This document shows, piece after piece, positions 10,771 to 19,088 of a DNA stretch of 64,000 nt (position 1 is its first letter; each line of letters starts with the position of its first letter). Source of the stretch: Effrenium voratum (taxonomy: Eukaryota; Sar; Dinophyceae; Suessiales; Symbiodiniaceae). The position numbers were made by a program, and so were the translations under genes. Below the pieces are notes generated by a model. It was not told where the DNA came from, made no database searches, and was given only the letters and a program-made list of their open reading frames with translations. The DNA is taken from NCBI GenBank assembly GCA_963377175.1, contig CAUJNA010003013.1:776073-840072 (forward strand). Direction: 5' to 3'.

Positions 10771-11399
10771 GTGCGCGACCTTCCGTCATCCCGTAGTCTT
10801 CCGTCAGCTTCCCGTAGTCTTCATCTTCCCGCAGTCTTGCGTCAGCTTCCCGTCATCTTCCGTAGTCTTCCGTCATCTTCGTGTAGTCTTCCGCCATCTT
10901 CCCGTAGTCTTCCGTCGTCTTCCCGCACTCTTCCGTCATCTTCCTGTCAGCTTCCCGTATTCTTCCGTCATCTTCCCGTCCCATAGTCTTCCGTCATCTT
11001 CCCGAGTCTTCCGTCATCTTCCCGCACTCTTCCGTCATCTCATCTTCCCGCTTCCCGTTATCTTCCGTCATCTTCCCGTAGTCTTCCGTCATCTTCCCGT
11101 AGTCTTCCGTCATCTTCCCGTAGTCTTCCGTCAGCTTTCCGTCATCTTCCCGAGTCTTCCGTCATCTTCCCGCACTCTTCCGTCATCTCATCTTCCCGCT
11201 TCCCGTTATCTTCCGTCATCTTCCCGTAGTCTTCCGTCATCTTCCCGTAGTCTTCCGTCATCTTCCTGTCATCTTCCCATAGTCGTCATCTTCCCGCACT
11301 CTTCCGTCATCTTCCCGTCAGCTTCCCGTAGTCTTCCGTCATCTTCTCATAGTCTTCCGTCATCTTCCCGTAGTCATTCATCATCATCATCCATCCTCA

Positions 11400-11512
11400 C
11401 GGTTAGAGGTTAAGGTTAGAGGTTAGGGTTAGAGGTTAGGGTTAGAGGTTAGAGGTTAGGGTTAGAGGTTAGGGTTAGAGGTTAGGGTGAGAGGTTGGAG
11501 TTAGGGTCATCT
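11400..11512 (+). repeat. GGTTAGAGGTTAGGG block 1
   Basis: Tandem GGTTAGAGGTTAGGG-like units of 13-15 bp on the plus strand, inside the 21-bp minisatellite. The GGTTAGGGTTAG words resemble G-strand telomere DNA. The same block recurs 729 bp downstream. Confidence 0.9.
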
Positions 11513-11793
11513 TCCCGTCAGTTTCCCGTCGTCTTCCGTCATCTTCCCGTAGTCTTCTGTCATCTTCCCGTAGTCTTCCGTCATCTTCCCGTAGTCTTCC
11601 GTCATCTTCCCGTAGTCTTCCGTCAGCTTCCCGTCATCTTCCCGCAGTCTTGCGTCATCTTCGTGTAGTCTTGATGTAGTCTTCCGTCATCTTCCCGTAG
11701 TCTTCCGTCATTTTCCCGTAGTCTTCTGTCATCTTGCCGCGCTCTTCCGTCATCTTTCCGTAGTCTTCCGTCATCATCATCCATCCTCACAGT

Positions 11794-11872
11794 TAGAGGT
11801 TAAGGTTAGAGGTTAGGGTTAGAGGTTAGGGTTAGAGGTTAGAGGTTAGGGTTGGAGGCTAGGGTTTGCGGT
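11794..11872 (+). repeat. GGTTAGAGGTTAGGG block 2
   Basis: A shorter block of the same units, preceded by CATCATCATCCATCCTCACAG as in blocks 1 and 3 apart from one base. It shows that the insert-like unit has been copied with its leader. Confidence 0.9.
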
Positions 11873-12128
11873 TCGTCTTCCGTCATCTTCCCGTAGTCTT
11901 CCGTCATCTTCCCGTAGTCTTCCGTCAGCTTTCCGTCATCTTCCCGCAGTCTTCTGTCAGGTCATCTTCCCGTAGTCTTCCGTCATCTTCCCGCGCTCTT
12001 CCGTCATCTTCCCGTCAGCTTCCCGTAGTCTTCCGTCATCTTCCCGCACTCTTCCGTCATCTTCCCGTCAGCTTCCCGTAGTCTTCCGTCATCTTCGCGT
12101 AGTCATTCATCATCATCATCCATCCTCA

Positions 12129-12236
12129 CGGTTAGAGGTTAAGGTTAGAGGTTAGGGTTAGAGGTTAGGGTTAGAGGTTAGAGGTTAGGGTTAGAGGTTA
12201 GGGTTAGAGGTTAGGGTGAGAGGTTGGAGTTAGGGT
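12129..12236 (+). repeat. GGTTAGAGGTTAGGG block 3
   Basis: A copy of block 1, nearly identical in sequence and in flanking minisatellite variants, 729 bp downstream. It is part of the higher-order repeat. Confidence 0.9.
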
Positions 12237-12669
12237 CATCTTCCCGTCATTTTCCCGTCGTCTTCCGTCATCTTCCCGTAGTCTTCTGTCATCTTTCCGT
12301 AGTCTTCCGTCATCTTCCCGTAGTCTTCCGTCATTTTCCCGTCATCTGCCCGTAGTCTTCCGTCATCTTCCCGCAGTCTTCCGTCATCTTCCTGCGCTCT
12401 TCCGTCATCTTCCCGTAGTCTTCCGTCAGCTTTCCGTCATCTTCCCGCAGTCTTCTGTCAGGTCATCTTCCCGCAGTCTTCCGTCATCTTCCCGCACTCT
12501 TCCGTCATCTTCCCGTCAGCTTCCCGTAGTCTTCCGTCATCTTCCCGCACTCTTCCGTCATCTTCCCGTCAGCTTCCCGTAGTCTTCCGTCATCTTCCCG
12601 TAGTCTTCCGTCAGCTTCCCATAGTCTTCCGTCATCTTCCCGAGTCTTTCATCATCATCATTCATCCTC

Positions 12670-12828
12670 ACGGTTCGAGGTTAAGGTTAGAGGTTAGGGG
12701 TTAGGGTTAGAGGTTAGGGTTAGAGGTCAGGGTTAGAGGTTAGGGTTAGAGGTTAGGGTTAGAGGTTGGGGTTAGAGGTTAGGGTTAGAGGTCAGGGTTC
12801 GGGTTAGAGGTTAGGGTTAGAGGTTAGG
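12670..12828 (+). repeat. GGTTAGAGGTTAGGG block 4
   Basis: The longest block of these units ends the minisatellite region. It contains variants GGTTAGGGG, GGTCAGGG and GTTCGGG, so it is more diverged than blocks 1-3. Confidence 0.9.
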
Positions 12829-12836
12829 CGTGTCAA

Positions 12837-12951
12837 AAATCCGCCGCGGGACCCCCCTCCCCCCCCTCAGACTCCCCCTCACCACCACTTAGAACACGCC
12901 TCGCCCCTTTGCAGAGATTAACTTGTCTTTTGCAAAGGGGTCGGCGGATTT
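12837..12951. repeat. Nested foldback sequence
   Basis: AAATCCGCCG (12837-12846) pairs with CGGCGGATTT (12942-12951). Inside it CCCCTTTGCA (12904-12913) pairs exactly with TGCAAAGGGG (12931-12940) over a 17-base loop. A C-rich run lies between the left arms. Confidence 0.85.
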
Positions 12952-13300
12952 CCAAAACGCCCTCTCAGATCCCCAGTACTTACTTTAGTAATGCCGCGCC
13001 ACTTCGATTTTATTATTTCCAAGGCCCCCTCTCAGATCCCCAGTACTTACTTTAGTAACGCCGTGCCACTTCGACTTTATTATTGCCAAGGCCCCCTCTC
13101 AGATTCCCAGTACTTACTTTAGTATTGCCACCTCAACTTCACTATTGCCAAGGCCTCTCTCTCACATTCCACGTGCTTACCTTTAGCGTTGCCACTTCGA
13201 CTTTAGTATTGCCAAGGCTGACTCTCAGATTCCCAGTACTGACTCCAGTACCGACTTTTCCGTTGCCACTTCTACTTTAGTCTTGCCAAGGACCGTTTTC
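12952..13300. repeat. ~68-bp tandem repeat with TTTAGTATTGCCA cores
   Basis: Five to six units contain GCCAAGGCCCCCTCTCAGAT, CCCAGTACTTACTTTAGTA and CCACTTCGACTTTATTATTG. The first two units are nearly identical and the later ones diverge and shorten. Related pieces occur at 9765-9830 and, as AGTACTGGCAATACT words, at 53390-54780. Confidence 0.85.
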
Positions 13301-14540
13301 CCAGCAACCCCAGACAATTGGACACTAAAGGGGACCCCGAAGCAATCGCATCGAAGAGGATCAGGGCCGCCTGTTCTTTTTTGTAAAGAGGTGATCTTAA
13401 AATTGATGGTTTGGGGGCCGCCAGCAAAAGCAAAATAGACTTCCTGGATCCAAGGCCTTTACCCTTTGAGCTAGAAAGAGCTTGGTTAGGTGAGCCACCT
13501 TTGTAAATGTAAAAGGCTGAGGCTTAGATTTTGAGGATTTCAGCAACTCCACAAAAAGGTTGGACACTAAAGAGGACCCCAAAACAGTCGCATAAAAGAG
13601 GCTTAGGGTCTCTTGCCTTTGTGCGAAGGTTTCGCCGTACTTTTTTTGGTAAGGAAGTTATCTTAAAGTTTGACAGTTTGGGGACCATTTCAAAAAACGG
13701 AATTCCTAGTGTTTGCCCGGATGCGTTTGCCCGTTTTTCTTGTCCGATTTTTGGCAGGTCGATTTTGCCCGGATTTCCCCCCCCCCTGACAGGGAACAAT
13801 GCATATAATGTGAACCGGCTCCTTTTTCAGCACTTGCCACTTGATCTGCGCGAAAAAAGGGATAGCAGCGTCGCAGATTTGCACGGTCAGGTCAACCCAG
13901 AAACTAATTCCAATTCATTTTTTACATGTTTAATTGTATTTCTCAGCTCTTGGTGTTTCTCTTTCCTTGCGATTAATGATGTCATGGACTTCAGAAGTCT
14001 TTTCAATGGAGCAAAATAGAGACATGACAGTGACTAATGGGTGATACAGAAATGAGCAAGTGATAGGACTGTAGATTGTAGTGTCTGAGATTGCAATAAT
14101 CAATTTATAATTGGGTCTAGAGAGCCTATAGACAGGAAATGCCTACCAATAAGATCTCAAGGAAGGGTGGGCTAAGGACTCTCCATTGCTTATTTCTCCC
14201 CCCTTCTTGTTTCCCTTTATCACTTTTTCTCGGAAGCAGAGGTTGGGTGCTGGGAGGCAGAGAGATCCCCGATCCCCTCACCTCATTTTCATTGGCGGGG
14301 AGATGGGTGAGGATGGTAAATGATATTCTTGGAAAGTGAAGAGCCGAGAAAAGAAGGCGAGAGGGAGGATGACTATCTGACCTTATGACCTTTCCATCTC
14401 TTGCCTTCATTTCAAGCCTCTATCTTACGACTCCCCTTCATTTCTATTCCTCACCACCTACAGCTTCCTTGAAGCTGAGATGGAGGTGGGGGCGGGGAAA
14501 GTAGCCATCCAACCATCTCGTTTCCCTTAGTTCTAATTCT
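13301..14540. other. Gene-poor stretch
   Basis: Two related segments near 13318-13400 and 13559-13690 both begin GGACACTAAAG.GGACCCC and continue with similar sequence (CAATCGCAT / CAGTCGCAT), so this is a local duplication of about 240 bp offset. The open frame 13531-14019 spans one copy and shows no recognisable domain. Confidence 0.4.
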
Positions 14541-14544
14541 CTTT

Positions 14545-15170
14545 CCTATCTCTTCGTTTTTCTTCTGTCCTGGCCGTTTCAACGGTGAGAGTGGAAAGGA
14601 GCAAGGAAATTCTTTCCAGCAGTTACAAATGAATTCCTCTTTCTTCACCTCTATCCAGCTTCTCTTTCCCAACCTCTTGCCCAGTTTTAAGTTACTTTTG
14701 GAAACGAGGGAGGTCAAGAGAAGGGTAGTGAATGAATGAAAGCTAGACGAGCTGGAATGTTCTTATTGTCCAACTCCAATCTTTACCTGGCATTCCTAGT
14801 TTCTTTTAGTAGCTTTGGGAGTGACATGAGAGGAAAATAGAATGAAGAAAGGGAATGCAAGAGATGGAAAGCATCTCTGTTTTATATTTCTTAGAATATG
14901 GAAACTTTTTGAAGAGAGTAACATCTCTTTTCCTGTCTCTTCCTTGCCTGCCCTGACTCTTCGATGGCTTCTTCACTCATCATCACCTGCAAGCGAGAGA
15001 AAAGGAGATTAACAAGGTGGGTGAAGGAGAGAGTGGGTGGGCTACCACGCTTCCCTCTCATCCTATCTCCTCCCTCATCCACATCCAAGATTTAGAAGAC
15101 AGAGATGAAGGGAGATAGAGATAATGTGAGGATAATGGCATTCCCTTTCATTAGCCCCTTTCAAAAGCCT
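14545..15170. repeat. Diverged tandem segmental duplication, copy 1
   Basis: Landmarks shared with 15655-16265 in the same order are CCTATCTCTTC, CCGTT.CAACGGTGAGA, TTACAAATGAATTCCTCTT, ATCTTTACC..., CATCACCTGCAAGCGAGAGA and CCAAGATTTAGAAGA. The offset is about 1.05-1.12 kb, varying through indels and GA/CT microsatellites. Confidence 0.85.
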
Positions 15171-15267
15171 TCATATGACCACTCTCCACTCGGAAGGTGG
15201 GTGAGGGAAGAGAGGGGGTGGGAGGCGGGTGGCTCACCTTATCATCCCTCTCACCCTATCTCCTACC

Positions 15268-15376
15268 TCCAAGATTTAGAAGCTAGAGATGATGGGAGAT
15301 AGGTAATGAGATGTAAAAAGAAGAGATGATGTAAGAGTGATGATGGCGCCTTCTCTTTCATTAGCCATCATATGCA
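15268..15376. repeat. Extra partial copy of the CCAAGATTTAGAAG segment
   Basis: CCAAGATTTAGAAG, GATGGGAGATAGG, AAAAGAAGAGAT and TTTCATTAGCCATCA repeat the end of the duplicated unit (15085-15165 and 16130-16235), so this end part exists three times. It runs into a CT microsatellite. Confidence 0.8.
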
Positions 15377-15405
15377 TCTCTCTCTCTCTCTCTCTCTCGC
15401 TCTCT
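15377..15405. repeat. CT microsatellite
   Basis: An almost pure CT dinucleotide run. A related GA run (15727-15760) lies in the second duplication copy. Confidence 0.95.
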
Positions 15406-15654
15406 CCGGTCGTTTACCTGGCGTGCGATCCCAAGAGTTCACAACAAGTAGTGGAGAGAGACATTCCTTGCCCAGCTCCAGCTCTAACAGACAGGATAAT
15501 GATGGAGGAGCTGGTCTCCCTTGCCATCCCTTATTTTTGGAGCGGCGAGGATTCTACGCAAAAGAAAGGAATGCAATTCCTTTACCTTAGCCATGTCACA
15601 GAATCCAGAATGTCTTTCATGTCATCTGGGTTCTTCGTTCTAGTGCTCTCTCCT

Positions 15655-16265
15655 ATCTCTTCATCCCTGCTCCTTTCCTAGCCGTTGCAACGGTGAGAAT
15701 GGAAAGGAGACAGGAAATAGATGACGAGAGAGAGAGAGAGAAAGAGAGAGATGGGAAGGTGATTAGGTGGGAGGTGACCAGAGGAAACCCCACCCGCTGG
15801 CCAGTTCTTGCCAGCATTTACAAATGAATTCCTCTTCCTTCAGACGCGCTGGCCAGCTCTTGGTCTAACTGTTCACTCTCTATCTCTTTCTCAAGCATCT
15901 TTACCCGTCATTCCCAGTCTCCTTTAGTATTCCTGGGAATGACAAGATAGGCAAAGGACTGGAGAAAGAATCACTTTTATAACGGTAACATCTCTTTCCC
16001 TTTCTCTTCCTTGCTTGTTCTCTTCGCTCACTGCTGCACTCATCGTCACCTGCAAGCGAGAGAAAGGAGATTGGGAGGTGGCTGAGGGAAGAGAGTGGGT
16101 GGGAAGGCCCTGTCATCCTACCTCATCCACCTCCAAGATTTAGAAGATAGAGAAATGGGAGATAGGCAATGAGAGGTAAAAAGAAGAGATAATGTGAGGG
16201 TGATGATGGCCTTATCTTTCATTAGCCATCACATGACCACCCTCCATCACCTTTCTGACTGCGAG
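15655..16265. repeat. Diverged tandem segmental duplication, copy 2
   Basis: Second copy of the unit described at 14545-15170, with the same landmark order. It is extended by a GA microsatellite at 15727-15760 and a segment GAAACCCCACCCGCTGG that copy 1 lacks. Confidence 0.85.
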
Positions 16266-16324
16266 TGCATCTCACATGTGTAATTGTTCAACTGGGTGTT
16301 CCTCAAGACATTGCGATTATCTGC

Positions 16325-16900
16325 GTTTCTCTGTGCTTATCTGACAGTTCACTCTGAATAATGAAGAACTGTGCAATGGAATTATCATTGGGTGGAAACG
16401 CTTCACGGTGTCGCTGTTGCTTCCATTGGCATACTGTCTCAAGGTCTCCGTGTTGTCCGGGTTCAGGGTGATTGGACACAACCTGGTGATTGCGCCATGA
16501 TGACGGGCGTCAGACCTTTCCATGCTGCGTTCAGCAAGATGCCAATCTTGGAAATGAAAATGAACACTCTGAATGGTGTTTTCTTTGATGGAAGAAACTG
16601 AGGCGTCAAGAAAGATACGCGCTGGTCGTGCCTTTCACAAAGTGCTGCAAGCGCGTCTCCCACGAGCCGGCGGCTCTTGAGATTTCCACGGTGGTGAAAG
16701 ATATCCAGCCACCAACGATTTCCTCATATCTAAGCCAGCTGACTTTTCCGTCGTACGACGTTGGCTGCTTGAACAAATTTAGTGCCTTTCCAGTACTGCC
16801 GATAGGTCGGCCTGCGCTGGTATAGGCTTCCACGAAGCCTTTTCTATCTGATGACATCGTGATGGTTCTTGTCGGAAAAATCTTTTTTGATTGAGTTCCG
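16325..16900 (-). pseudogene. gag: Relic of a copia-type gag gene
   Basis: Minus-strand reading gives MSSDRKGFVEAYTSAGRPIG and SYDGKVSWLRYEEIV, which match the gag start of the large element (MSSDGEGFMEAYSSM and SYDGKVSWFRYEELV at 29000-29690). About 100 codons present in the large element after TTVE are missing here. The reading resumes with FVKGTTSAYLS (compare FWKGATNVYLYRLL) and ends near 16330-16385 with the antisense of the FFIIQSELSD segment. It is a decayed, internally deleted copy of the same family. Confidence 0.75.
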
Positions 16901-17100
16901 GACCGTCTGTTTCTCAACGAGACTCTGATGACCCTGATGGTTGACACGGTTGTGGAGATGCCTGGCCAGCGCCAATACGTAAGAGTGTTCTGAGCGCAGC
17001 AAGGTCTTTTCTATGGCGGGCGTGACCTCTCTATTATGGTAGAGACAGGGACCCAAACAAACCAAACCAACGCGGACCTGTCCTAAACCCAGCCTAAACC
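16901..17100 (-). pseudogene. Short protein-like relic upstream of the gag relic
   Basis: The minus strand reads EVTPAIEKTLLRSEHSYVLA in an open stretch. A segment of similar DNA (GAGCGCAGC.AGGTCTTTT.CTATGGC, 17000-17035) recurs at 41655-41690 in the same orientation. It may be the 5' leader or an extra domain of the same retroelement family, but I do not recognise it. Confidence 0.35.
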
Positions 17101-17449
17101 ACAGCGATGCCGGGGATGTTGAAAAGTTTTCGCCGTAATGACACACATTTAAAGTAGACGAAGGCTAGCAGGGGGGAAACCCAACAATAATGTGGTACGT
17201 TCGGCTTTGTGGTTCTACACACGCCAGATTTTGATATGGCAGGGTGATGATCTCGACCCCGCCTCAGCAGGCCAGCGTACAGCAGCCCAGCTGCGTTTTT
17301 GTGGGCTATTGCACGCTTTGATGTTGGGCTTGCGCAACGAATCCTGACCCACAATTGAGGCCCCTTACCTGACCAACGCTTTGACAAGTGCTTCAATTGC
17401 TGAAAAGCTTAGAGCAGGTCGGGGCGAGCCACAGAGAGAGAGAGGGGGA

Positions 17450-17506
17450 GAGAGAGAAAGAAAGAAAGAAGGAAAGAAAGACAGAAAGAAAGACAGAAAG
17501 AAAGAA

Positions 17507-17559
<53 letters not shown>

Positions 17560-17570
17560 GAGAAAGGGGT
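17450..17570. repeat. GAAA/GA microsatellite
   Basis: A purine-only tract of GAAA-type units changes to pure GA at about 17526-17549. The open frames through it (RKKERKKERERE type, and their FLSLSLS complements) are microsatellite translations. Confidence 0.95.
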
Positions 17571-18640
17571 GGTGGTCTCACAGCGCAACGGTTGATGGCT
17601 GTCAAGACCATAGGCACCTGTGCTGGATTTTGCGGTTGAACCGGGCACAAGTATAATGAAGAAAGACGCGACGGTTGAACAGCGGGCAATCTGCTCAGCA
17701 GCAAGCACAAACAGCAGGATCAGAGCGCGCTGACGAAGCTGGACCGGTTCCGACCAGCTTTAGTTCAAACCGCTCCTACAACTACAAGGCAACCACAAGC
17801 CTCATCCCAGCAAGCCTGTGTCTGCGATAAGAAGCCTGCGGCTTGGCACTTTCCAAGGTATTCCATTGGCTGCGGCCCCGTGGGTCTGCGGGGTCGGTCA
17901 CACGGGGGTTGTCAACGAGAATTGCCACTTTTACAGTTTCTGGGTTTCACATGGATGTTTTCCAAACAAATTGCACGGAGCCAAAGAGAGCAGACGAGCA
18001 AATAGGAAGACCCTCAGTCTTCTCACGCAAGGCTGCTTTTTGACCATCGTTCCGGAACCTTGGCCTCCCTATACATGCTCGTGGCGCCCTTGATATTCAC
18101 GGGCTTGTCTTTGTAAGTGTTAGTGGTGTTTGGTCAAGAAGCCAATGGTGGCATGCGGCACAGATCTATTCACCGCTGTGCTGATGGAACCCAGAGCAAG
18201 CAAGCAGCAAAACATGCGCGGAAGCCTTTCCAAGGAGTTCCTTCTGCAGACAAAGGGGGTCAAAAGGGAACCTTACCGAATTCTCATGAGGCATGCTGTG
18301 GGGCTACGCGATCCGAGGCCGCAGGGTTTGCTGAGAGCGGCGAAGCCACTACAAACGAAAGCGTACTTAGTACGTAGCAGTTGCGTGGCCTATTTTCCTT
18401 GGTGGAAGCCTGACAAAATGGATATTATCCTACATGGTTGCATGTATTGATTTCATGTTGCCTGTTGATCCAGATGAGTAACCTCCTCCAGTATCAATCC
18501 GCGGGTTTCCTGGAGAACCTCCACTCAACCAGAACCCATTTTCCGTAAAGACTGGAGGGCTTATTCATCAGGGTGAGTTACTGGGTAGTCATTTTAGGTT
18601 GTTTGCTGTGTTGCTTCATGCAGGACTGACTGCGCGTGCC
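17571..18640. other. Stretch without a supported gene
   Basis: The open frames at 17818-18093, 18117-18377 and 18130-18450 show no recognisable domain. This stretch lies where the 3' end of the minus-strand retroelement would be expected, but I find no direct repeat with the 29.8-30.3 kb region that would mark a long terminal repeat. Confidence 0.4.
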
Positions 18641-18641
18641 T

Positions 18642-19088
18642 TTATAGATAAGTTCTCAATAAATGTATTGCCAGAAGTTCCACTCTTGCAGAAGGTCCGC
18701 CACGGACAAAGCATGCGATCGGTCTGGATGACCATTGCTTGATCACGATGCCCTTGTAATCGTATCGGATGAACGTCTTGATGAGCTCCCTGGAGTTTTC
18801 ATCATTAGGACTGAAGAATGCGTCTGCTTCACTCAGGCATAAGATGTGTGCACTGTTCTGCATCATCATCTTTACGATCGGTCGATCCTTCATCGGCATG
18901 TTGTACACCTCCCTGTTGTCCAGCTTTGGATTCCTTGTGAGGTTTCCATGGTTCAGGGTAAGCATGTTGATCGCTATGGATGAGGTGAACTCATGCATAT
19001 TGAGATAGTCCACAGGAGGACGGTCGGTCGGCTGCATCAGCGATCCCAGGAATATCGGCATAGGCTCGGATGATTTCCGGGTCATCAT
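18642..19088 (-). pseudogene. EEP-like (endonuclease/exonuclease/phosphatase) N-terminal fragment
   Basis: This 148-codon frame overlaps the end of the Tpt1-like frame; the same bases read in the two frames show a frameshift at about 19020-19060. It contains INMLTLNHGNLTRNPKL followed by ILCLSEADAFF. In the EEP superfamily an early Asn after a beta strand (xxxNxxGl) and a Glu in an L-x-E motif bind the metal, and both fit here. The later part reads IVIKQWSSRPIACFVRGG. The frame stops before the C-terminal Asp and His motifs of a full EEP domain, so this is a truncated copy. EEP nucleases are common in non-LTR elements and unusual after a copia pol. The assignment rests on two motifs only. Confidence 0.4.

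Larger units (their letters stand above)
10780..12655. repeat. 21-bp minisatellite (TCTTCCGTCATCTTCCCGTA type)
   Basis: Nearly 1.9 kb consist of variants of a ~21-bp unit containing TCTTCCGTCATCTTCCCGTA. Variant units replace CGTA by CGCACTC, CGTCAGC or CGAG. The array is interrupted by TTAGAGG/TTAGGG blocks. The segment beginning TAGTCATTCATCATC at 11371 recurs at 12100 with its flanks, giving a higher-order period of 729 bp. Confidence 0.95.

Noticed and set aside
10780..12655. CRISPR-like appearance of regularly spaced repeats
   Set aside because: Units are contiguous variants of one 21-bp sequence without unique spacers; this is a minisatellite, and the DNA is eukaryotic.
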